Below, piece by piece: positions 43,688 through 54,671 of a stretch of DNA of 64,000 nucleotides. A program made the translations under genes and the position numbers. This DNA is from Blepharisma japonicum (Eukaryota > Ciliophora > Heterotrichea > Heterotrichida > Blepharismidae), in the NCBI GenBank assembly GCA_949751835.1, contig CATKHK010000023.1:124001-188000 (forward strand), read 5' to 3'. The notes beneath the pieces were generated by a model. The model made no database searches and was not told the origin of the DNA. It saw nothing but the letters and a program-made list of their open reading frames with translations. Within the stretch, counting starts at the first letter, position 1. Each line of letters opens with the position of its first letter.

Positions 43688-44191
43688 ATGTTTGCAGAAG
43701 CTCTTGAAGATGCATCAAATGCTCCGAAATTTTTGCCCTCCGTGGTTTGTCTGTCTCTTGCTTACAACTCACGGCCAAAGATTTCGACACAGTGCAAAGA
43801 CTGTAAATTGATTTTCAGGTCCCATAAAGACCTGTGCATGCATATGTACTTTAAACCCCAAAATGAATACTTGAAATCACAGCGCGAGTTAAATACAGAT
43901 GAGGCTGCTTCAGGTGATGGCTCTTCGCAAGGACCATTTTTCTGCGCAGAGTGTAAAATATCATTCAAATCGCGAAAAGGAAAAATGCAGCACCTTGGAA
44001 AGATCCATAAGACTAAGTATAAGCATTCTAGGTGCCAATTCTGCAACAAGAAATTTAGAAATAAATATGCTGTGAGATTTCATGTCAAGCAAGTTCACGA
44101 GAAATCGACAAGAGTCAAATGTACGACGTGCGAAAAAGAATTTTATAACAAATATCTGCTCGTTGGCCATATGGAAAAGTGTCAGATATAG
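43688..44191 (+). CDS. C2H2 zinc finger protein
   Basis: 167 residues with four zinc-finger units: CKDCKLIFRSHKDLCMHMY (incomplete, one His), CAECKISFKSRKGKMQHLG then KIH, CQFCNKKFRNKYAVRFHVK then QVH, and a final CTTCEKEFYNKYLLVGHM then EKC (C2HC). Linkers between fingers 2-4 are short and basic (KTKYKHSR; EKSTRVK), as in DNA- or RNA-binding arrays. Likely nuclear. Single uninterrupted frame ending TAG; isolated between two long spacers. Confidence 0.9.
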   Translation: MFAEALEDASNAPKFLPSVVCLSLAYNSRPKISTQCKDCKLIFRSHKDLCMHMYFKPQNEYLKSQRELNTDEAASGDGSSQGPFFCAECKISFKSRKGKMQHLGKIHKTKYKHSRCQFCNKKFRNKYAVRFHVKQVHEKSTRVKCTTCEKEFYNKYLLVGHMEKCQI

Positions 44192-45510
44192 ATAATAATA
44201 AAATTATGCTTATAATTAATATGTTTTGCTTCAGTTTTTTCACATAATAATAAGAAAATATTTTTAACAGAAAATGATTTTTATTTGTTTAGGAACAGTA
44301 TTTAAACTTGATATTTGAATATTTAAGAGATGTGTTTATAAAAAGTTTTTGTAGTAATTTTAATTTGGTGGATATGAAATCCTGCTGAGCATCTTTAACT
44401 TAACATAAAATTATTATAAATAAACATTACATAAAAAAAAGAGAATTAATGGATTATGGAAAACTTTATATTTTCGATTTTTATTAAAATGGGAATTAAA
44501 TAATATCATAAACTCTAAGAATATCTTATCATTTTCCACTCATTTAGTAAATATTCAATAAATGAATTATAATCATAACTCCATAAAGAATAATCATATT
44601 AACAAACCTTGAAATGAAATAGTAAAATCATTATAATAAATGAGATTAGTATTGAAAAGGGTGCTTTTTATTTTCAAAAAATTGAAAGAAATTGAATTAT
44701 ATGAGTAATTCCTTTGAGAAATTTAGTAATTTTGATCTAATGCTCCTTCAAATTCTTTAAGAAAGCTTACTTGAGAGAAAAAGAAGCAGCTTTGAGGTTG
44801 CTATATAGCAGCGTTTTCCATGATCGTTTTTAAAAAGGCATTCTAAATATTTATCTTATGCATATTTACTCACTTTTCGGGTATTTGCTATTAGATAATA
44901 TAAAATTGATATTTTTAATTTATTCAATTTTCCCTTGCAATGTTTTTTTTTCCGATATAATATCTTATAATTTAAAACTTAGGAATGAATCGATAAATAA
45001 TATTAATAATTTGCTATATTTCTTAGACTAAAAAAACATTTTTCCTATTAAATCACTGTCTTCATTCTTAATTAGTATTAATAAGAAGCTCCCTGAGAAG
45101 TCCTAAAGTTTTACCTCTAACTTACTTCGCTAGCTGCTTTCTACTGATATCGCTTATTTATCCACAAGCTACATGGAAGCGAGTGATTTGGGATAAGCCG
45201 TTGTAAAACATATCAAGTTATTTAATACAATGGTAAGTCCTCTAAGTCAATAGGCTTTTCTTGTGAAGTGTGACAGAAAAAGTCAAATCAGGAATGCTCC
45301 ATAAGGGTTGACAGAAAAATCAACAAACCCGAATTTGATATAAACAACTAATCGCGATAGAATTCCTTTCCCTACCCAGCATTGGTAAGGTTCCCAACCT
45401 CCAGATCAGTCTTAAATGGATCTATGATGCTACAATTTTATTTGCTAAGAACCATTATCAGTTCACTTAATTATATCAATAATGAGAATAACTATTTTTA
45501 ATTTTATTAC
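44192..45510. other. Long intergenic region with a structured island
   Basis: 1.32 kb. 44192-45070 is AT-rich and without frames; 45080-45430 is the GC-richer island described separately. The right part is the 3' side of the CK2 alpha gene. Confidence 0.6.
45085..45430. ncRNA. GC-richer island with repeated hairpins, candidate non-coding RNA
   Basis: A non-coding stretch of clearly higher GC than its surroundings. Two hairpins share nearly the same loop: TGAC-AGAAAAA-GTCA (45271-45285) and GTTGA-CAGAAAAA-TCAAC (45307-45324), the second inside a further GGG...CCC closure. Also AGGTT-CCC-AACCT near 45389-45401 and TATCGCTT...AAGCGA around 45148-45182. Repeated loop sequence argues for a conserved functional RNA. 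No known RNA family recognised; direction unknown. Confidence 0.45.
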
Positions 45511-46593
45511 TTAATTTAAAGATCCCCTTTCTAGTCTACTCTTCAAAATCAAAGCTGTTTCATATGCAGGATTTCCAGGCTGTATTGTAAAATTTTTACT
45601 CTCAATCTGAGCCCACATTTCTTTTACTGGAGCAAAATAAGGATGATCTGCTGCTTCTTTTGGTAGAGTTCTCTCATTTGGATTATATTTTAGTAAATGT
45701 GATAGAAAATCAATTGCAAGTGGATGAGCCAAATGAGAATTTTTGCTATTCACAAACTTTTGCCAAGCTTGCTTTTCATGTCTTCCAACCATAGCTTCTA
45801 ATTGTGGATCTAACTCAATCTCATATTTAGCCAAATACCTATACAACTCATTTGTTCCCAGTACTTTCGCAATTTTGACCAATTGATCCATGTTATCATG
45901 CCCATGGAAAAATGGTTCTTTTATGAATATCATTCCTGCAAGCATTGCTCCTAAGCTTCACATATCTAGCGAATAATCGTATAGCTGGTCATCTACTAAC
46001 AACTCAGGCCCTTTAAAATATCTTGATGCCACTCTTACATTTAATTCAGTTTTCGGATGATAAAATTCAGCTAGACCCCAATCAATCAGTCTTAATAATC
46101 GTTTTTCATGATCAATCATAACGTTGTGAGGCTTTACATCTCTGTGCATAATTCCCAAAGAATGGCAGTAGTCCAATGCTTTCAATAATTCGAAAATATA
46201 GTAGCGAACCTCAAAGTCAGTCAATTGTGGATAAAGCTGTTTAAAATTAAAATTATTCACATGCTCAAAAATAAGAGAGGGCGTCTTTGACGCGGGATCT
46301 CTAACTATGTCTAGAAGACGCACAATATTGGGGCCTCCTTGCAGATTCTGGAGAATTTTAATCTCTCTCTTGATTTTGGCTTTTTTTACTGGCTTGAGAA
46401 TTTTTATGACGACTTTTTCATCTGTTGCGGAATTTATTCCATCAAATACTTCAGAATATTTTCCATGGCCAATTTTTCGAATAATCTCATAGTCATCTTG
46501 ACGACCCCATCTAATTGTGAGATTTTCATAGTCAGAATGTTCAGGTCCTAACTGAGCATTAATATCTGCATATAGTCTTGGTCTTCTAGCCAT
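45511..46593 (-). CDS. CK2A: Casein kinase 2 catalytic (alpha) subunit
   Basis: 360 residues with near-complete conservation: the basic cluster [26 protein letters not shown] glycine loop, [25 protein letters not shown] (DWG replacing DFG, typical of CK2), [16 protein letters not shown] and [20 protein letters not shown] at 45958-45960 is the invariant Trp of DMW-SLG. A constitutively active acidophilic Ser/Thr kinase; the regulatory beta subunit is not in this window. TAA/TAG-type stop, no intron. Confidence 0.97.
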
Positions 46594-46750
46594 ATTTACT
46601 TTGCTTTAATATTTAAAACAAGAAAGTGAACAAATTTCGGCTAATAAGAAAAGTTAAGAAAAAAGTTTGAAATTGATTAAAGCTTTTTAGAGTTTATAAA
46701 TTAAATTTAAAACACAAAACATCAATTTATACGATAAATTTTAATTATCT

Positions 46751-47191
46751 TTATTTTATCTCTTGATATTCTGATAACAGTCCTTGGCCAATGCAAGCAG
46801 ATATTCCAAATATACATGCTGCAATAGTAATAAGGCCGAGCAGAGTGTAATCTGTGATTATTAAAATTCCTGCTGCAACATATCCCTCAGGGTAATCATT
46901 GCTGCAATCTCCATCTATAGCCCATATAGTTCCTAATGCAGCCCATGGTATTATAAACAAAGTTCATAAAATAAGTCCATACCTTTTCGTAAATAGATAA
47001 ATTAGCAATAATCCCGGTAATGCACTTGCTTGAACAATGAGCCATGCTCTTACAGGGTCTTCGCAATCATTGGAAGATGATAAAAGGGCGTATAAGCATG
47101 CTGCAAGGCTAACTGTAGCTTGGCAACATAAAATTCCTAGTCAAAATGTTCCTAAATATGACAATATTGTTGCCAAAGATAGTTTGGTCAT
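46751..47191 (-). CDS. Four-TM membrane protein of unknown function
   Basis: 146 residues once UGA codons at about 47143 (GTFWLGI) and 46968 (LILWTLF) are read as Trp; start ATG 47191, TAA at 46751-46753. Hydrophobic helices: 5-35 with cysteines (LGILCCQATVSLAACLYALL), 52-68 (WLIVQASALPGLLLIYLF), 74-92 (LILWTLFIIPWAALG) and 107-140 (GILIITDYTLLGLITIAACI). No signal or domain known; the small tetraspan form resembles ciliate-specific membrane proteins. Confidence 0.7.
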
Positions 47192-47621
47192 AAAATATTA
47201 TGTTATGCAATACACTAACGGCTAATAATTTATGAAATGACTATTAGTTTAAGGTGAATATTATCCTACATCGAATTAATAATTTTCTTTCGTTTTCTAA
47301 AAGTAGCATCAATTCTGCTTTCAGTTTCCATTCATATTTAGAAGTTTTTATAATTTTAGTTTAGCATAGAAGTAGATTTTTTGAAGAATTTTGATATAAA
47401 ATAAAAGCATATAAAGTGAATTTTCGTATTTATTACTCATATTTAAGACATAACAATAATTTTCAGGCAAATTTATTACTCTGTTTTTATCAAATTACTT
47501 TATATTATTTGAAACCAATAGCTACTCTTAAATAAATTATTGAATTTCTTTAAAAAAAGATCCTACCATTAAAATTAAAATTAGTTGGTAAGTAAGAAAA
47601 TATACCTGGTATTTATATATA
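47192..47621. other. Divergent promoter region
   Basis: 430 bp between the 4-TM gene (minus) and the C2HC protein gene (plus). AT-rich; nothing recognised. Confidence 0.6.
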
Positions 47622-48935
47622 ATGGATAAGGATTTTATCAAAAATAACTTAGAAGTTTCAAGGTTTAGTTTTAATCCTAAAGAAAGTATCTCCAATAATC
47701 AATGCTCACCTGAAGACTTCAATTTTTATTTAACTTCACTACCACTTCCATACGATTCTGAGTCAGCTCGGCATTCTTTGAGTGGCTCATTTGAAGCTGA
47801 CAGCGCACAACAATTTGATTTTACCTTAAGCAAGCAAAACGAACAAAAAGACTCAAAGAAACCCACACTAGATTCTGATACGATGCTGCAATATGAAGAT
47901 CTAGAATACGACAATAGGCTGCAGAGAACCGTTAGAGAGTTTGAGGACTGTGAGATGTTTCGTCCTCAAACTCCTCAGTCCCAAACCCCTATAAAGCAAT
48001 ATGATGACCTTGCCAGAAGCGAAAAACATTTTGATTATTTATCGCCTTATGAACCATCCACCACTTATTCAGAAAAACCAAAGTTTCTTTCTACTGGTTA
48101 TTCCATGCAGAGCTTGCACATTGAATCTGCATCAGAAGTGGATGTTCTTTGTATAAACTGTTATGAATGCATACCGGTCGATTCTGTTGATTTGCATTCC
48201 TCAGTTTGTGTCAAGCCAGTGCTTGAAGAAACCTCTAACTGCGCGGTCGAAATAAGGGTACGAAAACTATTGAATTCTATAAGGCTCAAAAAACAAGATG
48301 CTTATGGAGATGTATTACTTGTACTTATTGACCTAGAAGAATACGCCCAAGCAATTTTAGATGCTTCTATTTGTTCTTATACACTTCTAGATAAGCTGGA
48401 TTCTTTGGTCAAAACTTGTATGTTGATGAGGGATGGACTCTCATGCTCAATATTTGCAAAGCGGCTTATTCATTTAATTGAACTTAAAGGACCATTTGAA
48501 AGCGCAATCAAAAACATGTGTGCTGATAAAATCAAAATATATGAAGAAGAAATGGCAAGACAGCGGCAAGAGCTGGAAAGGTGAAAATTAAGGTCAGAAA
48601 TATTGCTTGAGCTAGTTGATGCTTTCAGACCTCAAGGCGTTAACGAAATCAGAAGTGATATGGGATCAGAAACCTTTACTATAAGTTCAGTATATTCTAA
48701 AGCTACAGAATTCACTGAACAAAGAGAAGAAAAACAAGCTACACACAGCCTTTCTGAAGAAGAACTGGAAAAATATTTTTATTCTATTTGCATTAGAAAA
48801 AAGATGTGCTTCTCGAAAAATCACCCTGCAAGAGACATAATCATATGTCATTTGTATGATAAATGCAAAAGAGAAAACATTCCGGTAGCGTTATGGGATG
48901 ATTTTATAGATGACAATTTACAAAATGCGAAATAA
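47622..48935 (+). CDS. C2HC zinc-binding, mostly disordered protein
   Basis: 437 residues, one UGA=Trp at 48582-48584. The first 175 residues are acidic and Ser/Gln-rich; then a compact zinc motif CINCYECIPVDSVDLHSSVC (C-x2-C, H-x4-C), a helical domain (about 205-330), a short coiled coil (EEEMARQRQELERW) and a C-terminal helical domain (SEEELEKYFYSICIRKK). The zinc motif resembles C2HC fingers common in ciliate and kinetoplastid cytoskeletal proteins. Function not assigned. The stop is 36 bp from that of the convergent gene. Confidence 0.75.
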
Positions 48936-48971
48936 TATAATTTTAATCAAAATTTGTATGCTCCAAGAGAA

Positions 48972-50741
48972 TTAAAGTAGCTTCTTTGGAGAATCTGGAG
49001 GAATCCGCGGAGTCGGGGTTAGTTCAATTTCAAATAAATTCTTAATTCTTGATTCTAAATTTCTTGTTCGGTATGTAATCAAAAAGTTTGGTGGGGGTGT
49101 CTTTTTGTGAACTAGTATATTTTTCTTAGGGGAAATTGTTTCATATGATCTTCCAGCTCGAGGAGTTTTTGGGCTATTTAATAGATAATAATTGTTCTTA
49201 TTTGGAGAAAACCCAAGGGATTTATTTAAACCTGATTTCTCATCACTTGCTGTACCTTTTGTTTCGGTTCTCAATCGTGAAAGGCTTGTTAATTTCGGAA
49301 TTGTTTGCGGTTTTTTAGCCAAGAAAGAGAGCTTTCTATTGATCGGAGAAAGTTTTGGACGTGGACTTGACTCTGAAGTGTTAAATTCGAAGGTGCTTTT
49401 CATCTCCTCAATTTCTTTAAGCCTAACTTCTCTCTTCAGAAATCTCTGCGAATCATAGTTTTGTTTATCTTTTAAATAGTTCCATGTCTCTTGGTGGGGA
49501 AATTTGCTTGTAAAATCTTCTTTAGATATGTAAATTAATTCTCCTTCTATTGAGCAGCAATGACAAGAATGAACCCTGTATTCAAGTCCTTCTATGATTT
49601 CTTCGCCTCCTAACATCTCATTTTCTGCTTTTATGACAAGCTGTAAATTAGTTTTTCTGTTGATTTTTCTCATATTTCCAAGTTTGAGCATTGTTTGAGC
49701 ATGAGCTTCAGGAGATAATGGCTCGTTATAAGCACTTAAGTCAAGAATTCCTAGATATTTCTTGACTCCTTTTGTAATTTTAAATTCGCCTTTTTTAACG
49801 AAGTATACATTCGCGACTGGATCTCCTTCGTTGTAAACTGGCTGATTTCAATTATACTTGGCAGTTTTAAATGACTCACAAAGCCGAGCGACAGCTACTT
49901 TGCTTCATTTTGAGAAAATGGTGAGTTTCCTTAATATATCAATTTTCTCATCAAATTGTGTGTCTGTAATTTTTGATAGGATTTGTCTAAAAGTTTTCTT
50001 TGGGAGATAAGCAAGGACTGTTGGCTTAGTTGTAATTACTGTCATTGCTCTTGGCTTAGAGCTGATAATTCCGAGTTCTCCAAATGCACTTCCAGCAATC
50101 AATCTGAATTTTTCTTTTAAATTTGACATTGTAATTTTTATAGTTTCTAAATTAGGATATTCAGTTAACAATCCAGTAAGGATTGATTGTTCTTCCTCGA
50201 GCTGGCCTTCAAAGCTATGAAAAATCAGTTTTTCATTTGACACTTTACTTGAGCTTCCAGGAATGTCGTTTATTGGCTTATGAATGCCTTTATCCAGTAC
50301 TTGCTCTTTTATTTGGTCTATATTAATATTGAACTCTACCTTAGGGTCATCATTAAACTCATCAGGATTAAAATCAATATCTGAATCTGATTTGTCAATT
50401 TTCTCTGATCAATCTGTTTTACAGTTTCTTATGCGGGTTTTTCTTTTGGGAGGTTTTTTATAAGGGTAATAAATCGCTACTTCCCCTCTTAAAATAATGA
50501 AAAAGTTATTATTTCTATCTCCCAGCTTAACAATCGCTTCTCCCTCTGAAAAATTTTTTATTGCAAGTGATTTACAGCAACTTCTGTGCATGTCAGTAGA
50601 GTTTGTTATTTCGTTTATTGTTTGAAAAAAACTTATGTTTGACGTTAACCTCATTAAATGCTCTATATCTGCTTCGCTTCTGAGACGTTGAATTTTTTGT
50701 AAGATTTCTATTGTTTTGTTGCAGTCATATTCGTGATTCAT
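48972..50741 (-). CDS. Cyclic nucleotide-binding domain protein
   Basis: 589 residues, with UGA=Trp at 50409-50411, 49905-49907 and elsewhere. A first CNB domain begins with FSEGEAIVKLGDRNNNFFII and, after an insert of about 95 residues, carries the phosphate-binding cassette FGELGIISSKPRAMT, where Glu and Arg contact cAMP/cGMP. A second CNB (VYNEGDPVANVYFVKKGEF) is degenerate, lacking a clear cassette. The C-terminal 170 residues are basic and Ser/Pro-rich. Not a kinase or channel: no catalytic or TM part. It could be an orphan cNMP sensor, perhaps ciliary (CNBD2-like). Confidence 0.88.
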
Positions 50742-50859
50742 TATAAAAAGAAAAATTCCATAAATAATATCTCCTACAACTAACTATATGATATTTTATT
50801 TTAAACAACTATTTTTCAAAAATTTCAAATTACTGAACATTTGAATTATAACATCTATG

Positions 50860-53070
50860 CTAAAAATTGAGATATTGCTTAGTATCGAAAAACATCTTGT
50901 ATAGAGGACTCCGCGACTCAGAACAGTCGCAGTGAATAGTTCGATTCAAATTCATATAGGCTATCCTTAATATGTGAATCATGTTTTCAACTCTTGTGCT
51001 ATAAGCAACATTATTTTGCTGATTTAATGGATCGACAACTATAAGCTTGGGAAATTGTTCCTATATTACTTTTACTGTTGGATATGGGAATGGATTTTGT
51101 ACTGGGTTTTCAGGATCATAAGAAAATATTGGGGTTATATATGTAAACTCAACAGAATAAAATTTCAAAATTTGATAAAAAATTTCTCCTAAATTTTTTT
51201 TTGTGTTAGAATTTCTCTTCAACCACTTTTCTTTTTGAGATTGAAAATAGCTAGTAACCATCAAAAACAATGAATAACTGCTCAATCCTCCGTTATATGG
51301 CTCTTTGCACCCACATAGGTAGAATAGATGCTTCAATATCAAGAAAATGGGTTTAATATTTCCATATGCTGCTTGCACCCGGTTGACGAATGAGCAGCAC
51401 TGGACGCCTGTATGCTTTATATCTTGAACTGTGATGTCCATATTTATGGTTTTTCCTCTTGACTCACATTTAAGCTTTATTATTGGTACAACGGCAAGAG
51501 ATATTAATTGAGTACTCTTCACATATGGTTGCCTTTGAAGAACCTGATCCAAAAGTCTCAAAATTTCTTTTTTCTCACCTTCAACATTTGTCACAACCAT
51601 ATCAATATCACTTGAAGGCAAATGCATCTTTGTAACATAGCTTCCATACAATTCTAATTTGGCTCCTTGAAAAGTTTTTTCAACAAGAATGCTGATTTTT
51701 GTTGAAATATCATTGAAGATTGGTTCTAGACTTAACTGTCAGCTTTCTCACTCCTGCATGAAATTCATGATATCATCTTGCAGAAGACTCACTATTTCTG
51801 CTTTTGGGGTATGATGAATATTTTTTATCCTAAGGAATGCGACCTTCCTTTTATTCTTTTTTCCGTTTTTATCTGGGCATTTAGCTTCTTCTTCAAGCTT
51901 ATCTCTTAGCATTTCATTTTCCTGATTCATTATTTTTAATGAATGCTTTAAATTCAAAATTTGTTCTTTTGTACTTTCTAATTCATCTTGTAAATTAATG
52001 ACAGATTGTTCGCAATCTTTTTTGCATTTTTCAGCTTCTTCAATGATTTCATTTTCTTTGTCAAATAAAGATTGCTGGAGTTGTTCTTTTTTATTTTTCA
52101 ATTTTTCAATTTTTCCAGATTTTTTTTCTAAATCTGCCTGTAGCTTCTTAACTGTGCTTTCTAATTCGACGTTTTTTACATACAGCTCTTCAATCCTTTT
52201 CACATTAATTTCACTTTTTTCTATACTTTCATCATAGCAAAATCTGCATATTTCTGCAGCCCTTGCATTGCAATTGCTGCATTGAATTTCTTTATCTTCA
52301 GGCATAGACTCATAACCCCCACTAGATTCTGAATGTGGATCTTCATTTTCGCTGATATCTGATTTCGTAATAGGTGTCCCTGGATTTGGCGTAAACAAAG
52401 TTTTCAAATTCTCTGCTGCTTCCTCATATGGACTTTTCCCATTCAAATTTTTCAAATCCGTCTTTGCATTCCATTTCAATAGCAGTTCCACACATTGCTC
52501 ATGGCCAAGTCTTACAGCAAGATGTAAAGGCGTATCTTTTTCTTTATTTTGTGTATTAAAAAACGCAGCACTGTCTAATAAAGCCCTCATAGAATTAACA
52601 TATCCTCTTTCTGCACATTTGTGTAGAGCAGTGTTTTCATTGATGTCTTTTGAATCTACTTGTGCTTTGCAGTTCAAAAGAAGCTCAACTACGTCGACAT
52701 TGTCTCCGTAGTCACTTTCACAAACATACATCAGAGGGGTTCGGTTTTCGTTGTCTTTGTCATCTACTGGAGCGCCATACCTGATCAGCAAATCTACCAA
52801 TTGGATTTGTCCCATTTTAGCAGCATGCATAAGTAATGATACTCCTGAGTCTTTATAGCTCGGATTTGCAGAGGAATTTAAAAGAGCTTCTACACATTGA
52901 AGGTGATCGGATGTGGATTGAGACTTGCATACAGCTAAATATAAGGAGTGATTAAGGATATTCTTATCATTTTTGTGTGGCGCAGAGAGAAGCTCACAAA
53001 GTCCTTCGTAATCCCCTTCACTAGCTGCTCGTGAAAGTGAAGTATTGTGGCTTGTGTCTGGATTATCCAT
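50860..53070 (-). CDS. Ankyrin - coiled-coil - TRF4-type nucleotidyltransferase fusion
   Basis: 731 residues when UGA at 51748-51750 and 51739-51741 are Trp and the 15-nt intron GTAAAAGTAATATAG (51061-51075) is removed. Order: ankyrin repeats (about 1-230; SLLMHAAKMGQ, NRTPLMYVCES, DTPLHLAVRLGH), a four-Cys motif CSNCNARAAEICRFC, a coiled coil (about 290-410), then a non-canonical poly(A) polymerase: FMQEWESW, YGSYVTKMHLPSSDIDMVV with the triad D488, D490, D545, and PYNGGLSSYSLFLMV. The exon after the intron restores LIVVDPLNQQNNVAYSTR, conserved in TRF4/Cid1 enzymes. Splitting into two genes requires treating UGA as stop. RNA tailing is predicted. Confidence 0.9.
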
Positions 53071-53602
53071 AATTATTGGAAATATTCAGGTAAAAAAAGG
53101 TTATAGATTTGAATTAAAAATAGATGAGTGGCGTTGTAGATTCTAATGGCAATTCTATGGGCTTATAGAGAAGGCTTCTGCTTAAGATTTTTTTAAATTA
53201 TTAAAGTTGGTTGAATTTCTCTTTGGTTTAGCTATAAATCTTTCAGATTTTTACATTCTGATTAATTTGCATTTTCCTTTTTATATTAAATTCACCTTCA
53301 AATTGGGCAAAAATAAAATAATAATTTTTCTTATTGTGCTTTGTGGAAATTATTTAAAGTTAAGCAGTCATTATAATTTCAACAATTATAATATCTTGAG
53401 AAGATTTTAATTTACATAAAAATTTTATTGAGAAATAAATTCTTATTAAATAATTTCTCGTATCAATTTCTTTTTGTGGAATGTCAATAGTAATAAACGA
53501 AAAATTCTTGATTAATAAATATCTTAAATAATTAATAGAAAGTAACCTCCAAATTTTGGGCAGAAACATTTAATTAGAAAGACTACTAATTAGCTTCTAT
53601 GT
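53071..53602. other. Spacer without recognisable gene
   Basis: 532 bp between two minus-strand genes. Short AT-driven frames occur on both strands (for example 53207-53410), but they are Phe/Leu/Ile/Asn-rich low-complexity translations of AT-rich DNA and not credible genes. Confidence 0.55.
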
Positions 53603-53842
53603 TTAAGATAAATTGCTGAAGAATAGATAAAGGACCATTAAGAGTAAAAGAAGGCATAAAAGTCCAAATGTGTACTTCATGATTTCAATCCCTTCTTTGA
53701 TTTCAGAACTATGAGAATCTTTTGAATCGATATGCTCAGCTTTTTTCGTCACCTTTTTATTAAATTCACCTATATTCTTTCTGTAATTTTCATGTGGTGT
53801 TATTTTTCTCACAGGAGTATATTGCTTTTCAAATTTATTCAT
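53603..53842 (-). CDS. Small tail-anchored membrane protein
   Basis: 79 residues. A polar, basic N-terminal region (MNKFEKQYTPVRKITPHENY) is followed by one C-terminal TM helix (about 56-76, YTFGLLCLLLLLMVLYLFF) with only three residues after it. This is the layout of tail-anchored proteins inserted by the GET pathway. No SNARE heptad layer or Sec61-beta motif is clear. TAA stop at 53603-53605. Function unknown. Confidence 0.6.
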   Translation of the reverse strand: MNKFEKQYTPVRKITPHENYRKNIGEFNKKVTKKAEHIDSKDSHSSEIKEGIEIMKYTFGLLCLLLLLMVLYLFFSNLS

Positions 53843-54089
53843 GCTTTTTGTAATTTATGCTTTATTAATGGCTTACTGAACTATTAAACCTTTAAGAATT
53901 TATGGAATATGATCCTTAATGATAAGCATATAAGAAAATTAAAGTCCGCTCTTCGCGAGATTAAGGCCTAATTATTTTATTCAGCTTCAATAAGTTAGAT
54001 GTATAAACTCTTTGGTTAAAATAAGTCTTCATTTTTATCAAATTTTGTGCATAATTTTCTAACTGATTTTCATATTTAAAAAATTTAAA

Positions 54090-54671
54090 ATGTTTTCTTC
54101 GATAGCATTCTATATGTTGCTCGCTCTTTTTGCTCTGTATTTCACATGGAAGAACCAAATCAAAGCCAAATCTCAAGTTATTACTGTCCCCCAGCAACCT
54201 CTGGTAATTCCTGCCTCATCTCAACCAATTGAGACTCCAGCACCATCTCAAAAGGTTGAAAATGAGATTCCATCACCTCAAGAAGCTAAAGAAGAGTATA
54301 AAATTGTAGAACAGCCCACTACACAAATGTACACAATAAAAACTCATTCTTCAAAGTCATTAAATCAATCAGAAAATAAAGAAAATGTAAGCTCCACAAG
54401 TGTGTCAAATAATGATACCAAATATAACATTGTTTTGAAGTCTAAGCCAGCTTCAAAACCAGAAGAAAAAAGAAAGAATCTCGAACTTACATCATTTATT
54501 CTTAAAGAGACTGAGAAATCAATCCAAGAATTGATAAGCAAGCCTCGAAGCCCATTAGAAAGCATCAATCCAACAACAATGAGAAGCCAATATTATAATC
54601 CAAATGTTCCAGAGTTCCAACCAAAGCTTAGGCTGAATCCTAATGCTCAGGACTTTTGTCCTATAAAATAG
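54090..54671 (+). CDS. Membrane-anchored protein with C-terminal PAM2 motifs
   Basis: 193 residues. An N-terminal TM helix (MFSSIAFYMLLALFALYFTW) is followed by a disordered Pro/Ser/Lys-rich middle and ends with LNPNAQDFCP (182-191), a textbook PAM2 motif (LNxxAxxFxP) that binds the MLLE domain of poly(A)-binding protein. A second, weaker copy (NPNVPEFQP, 170-178) precedes it. Together these suggest a membrane tether for PABP and so for mRNA, with the tail in the cytosol. The TM helix and motifs are seen; PABP binding follows from the motif; mRNA tethering is inferred. TAG stop. Confidence 0.8.
   Translation: MFSSIAFYMLLALFALYFTWKNQIKAKSQVITVPQQPLVIPASSQPIETPAPSQKVENEIPSPQEAKEEYKIVEQPTTQMYTIKTHSSKSLNQSENKENVSSTSVSNNDTKYNIVLKSKPASKPEEKRKNLELTSFILKETEKSIQELISKPRSPLESINPTTMRSQYYNPNVPEFQPKLRLNPNAQDFCPIK

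Noticed and set aside
45170-45240. Minus-strand GGCTTATCC and ACTTACC strings as U1 snRNA
   Set aside because: The two strings are in the right order, but the U1-70K loop (GATCANGAAG) and Sm site are not seen and spacing is wrong.
50930-50950. tRNA T-loop-like GTTCGATTC
   Set aside because: It lies within the C-terminal coding exon of the nucleotidyltransferase and no cloverleaf can be built around it.
53207-53569. Short frames on both strands
   Set aside because: Composition is pure AT-driven Phe/Ile/Leu/Asn with no conserved pattern.
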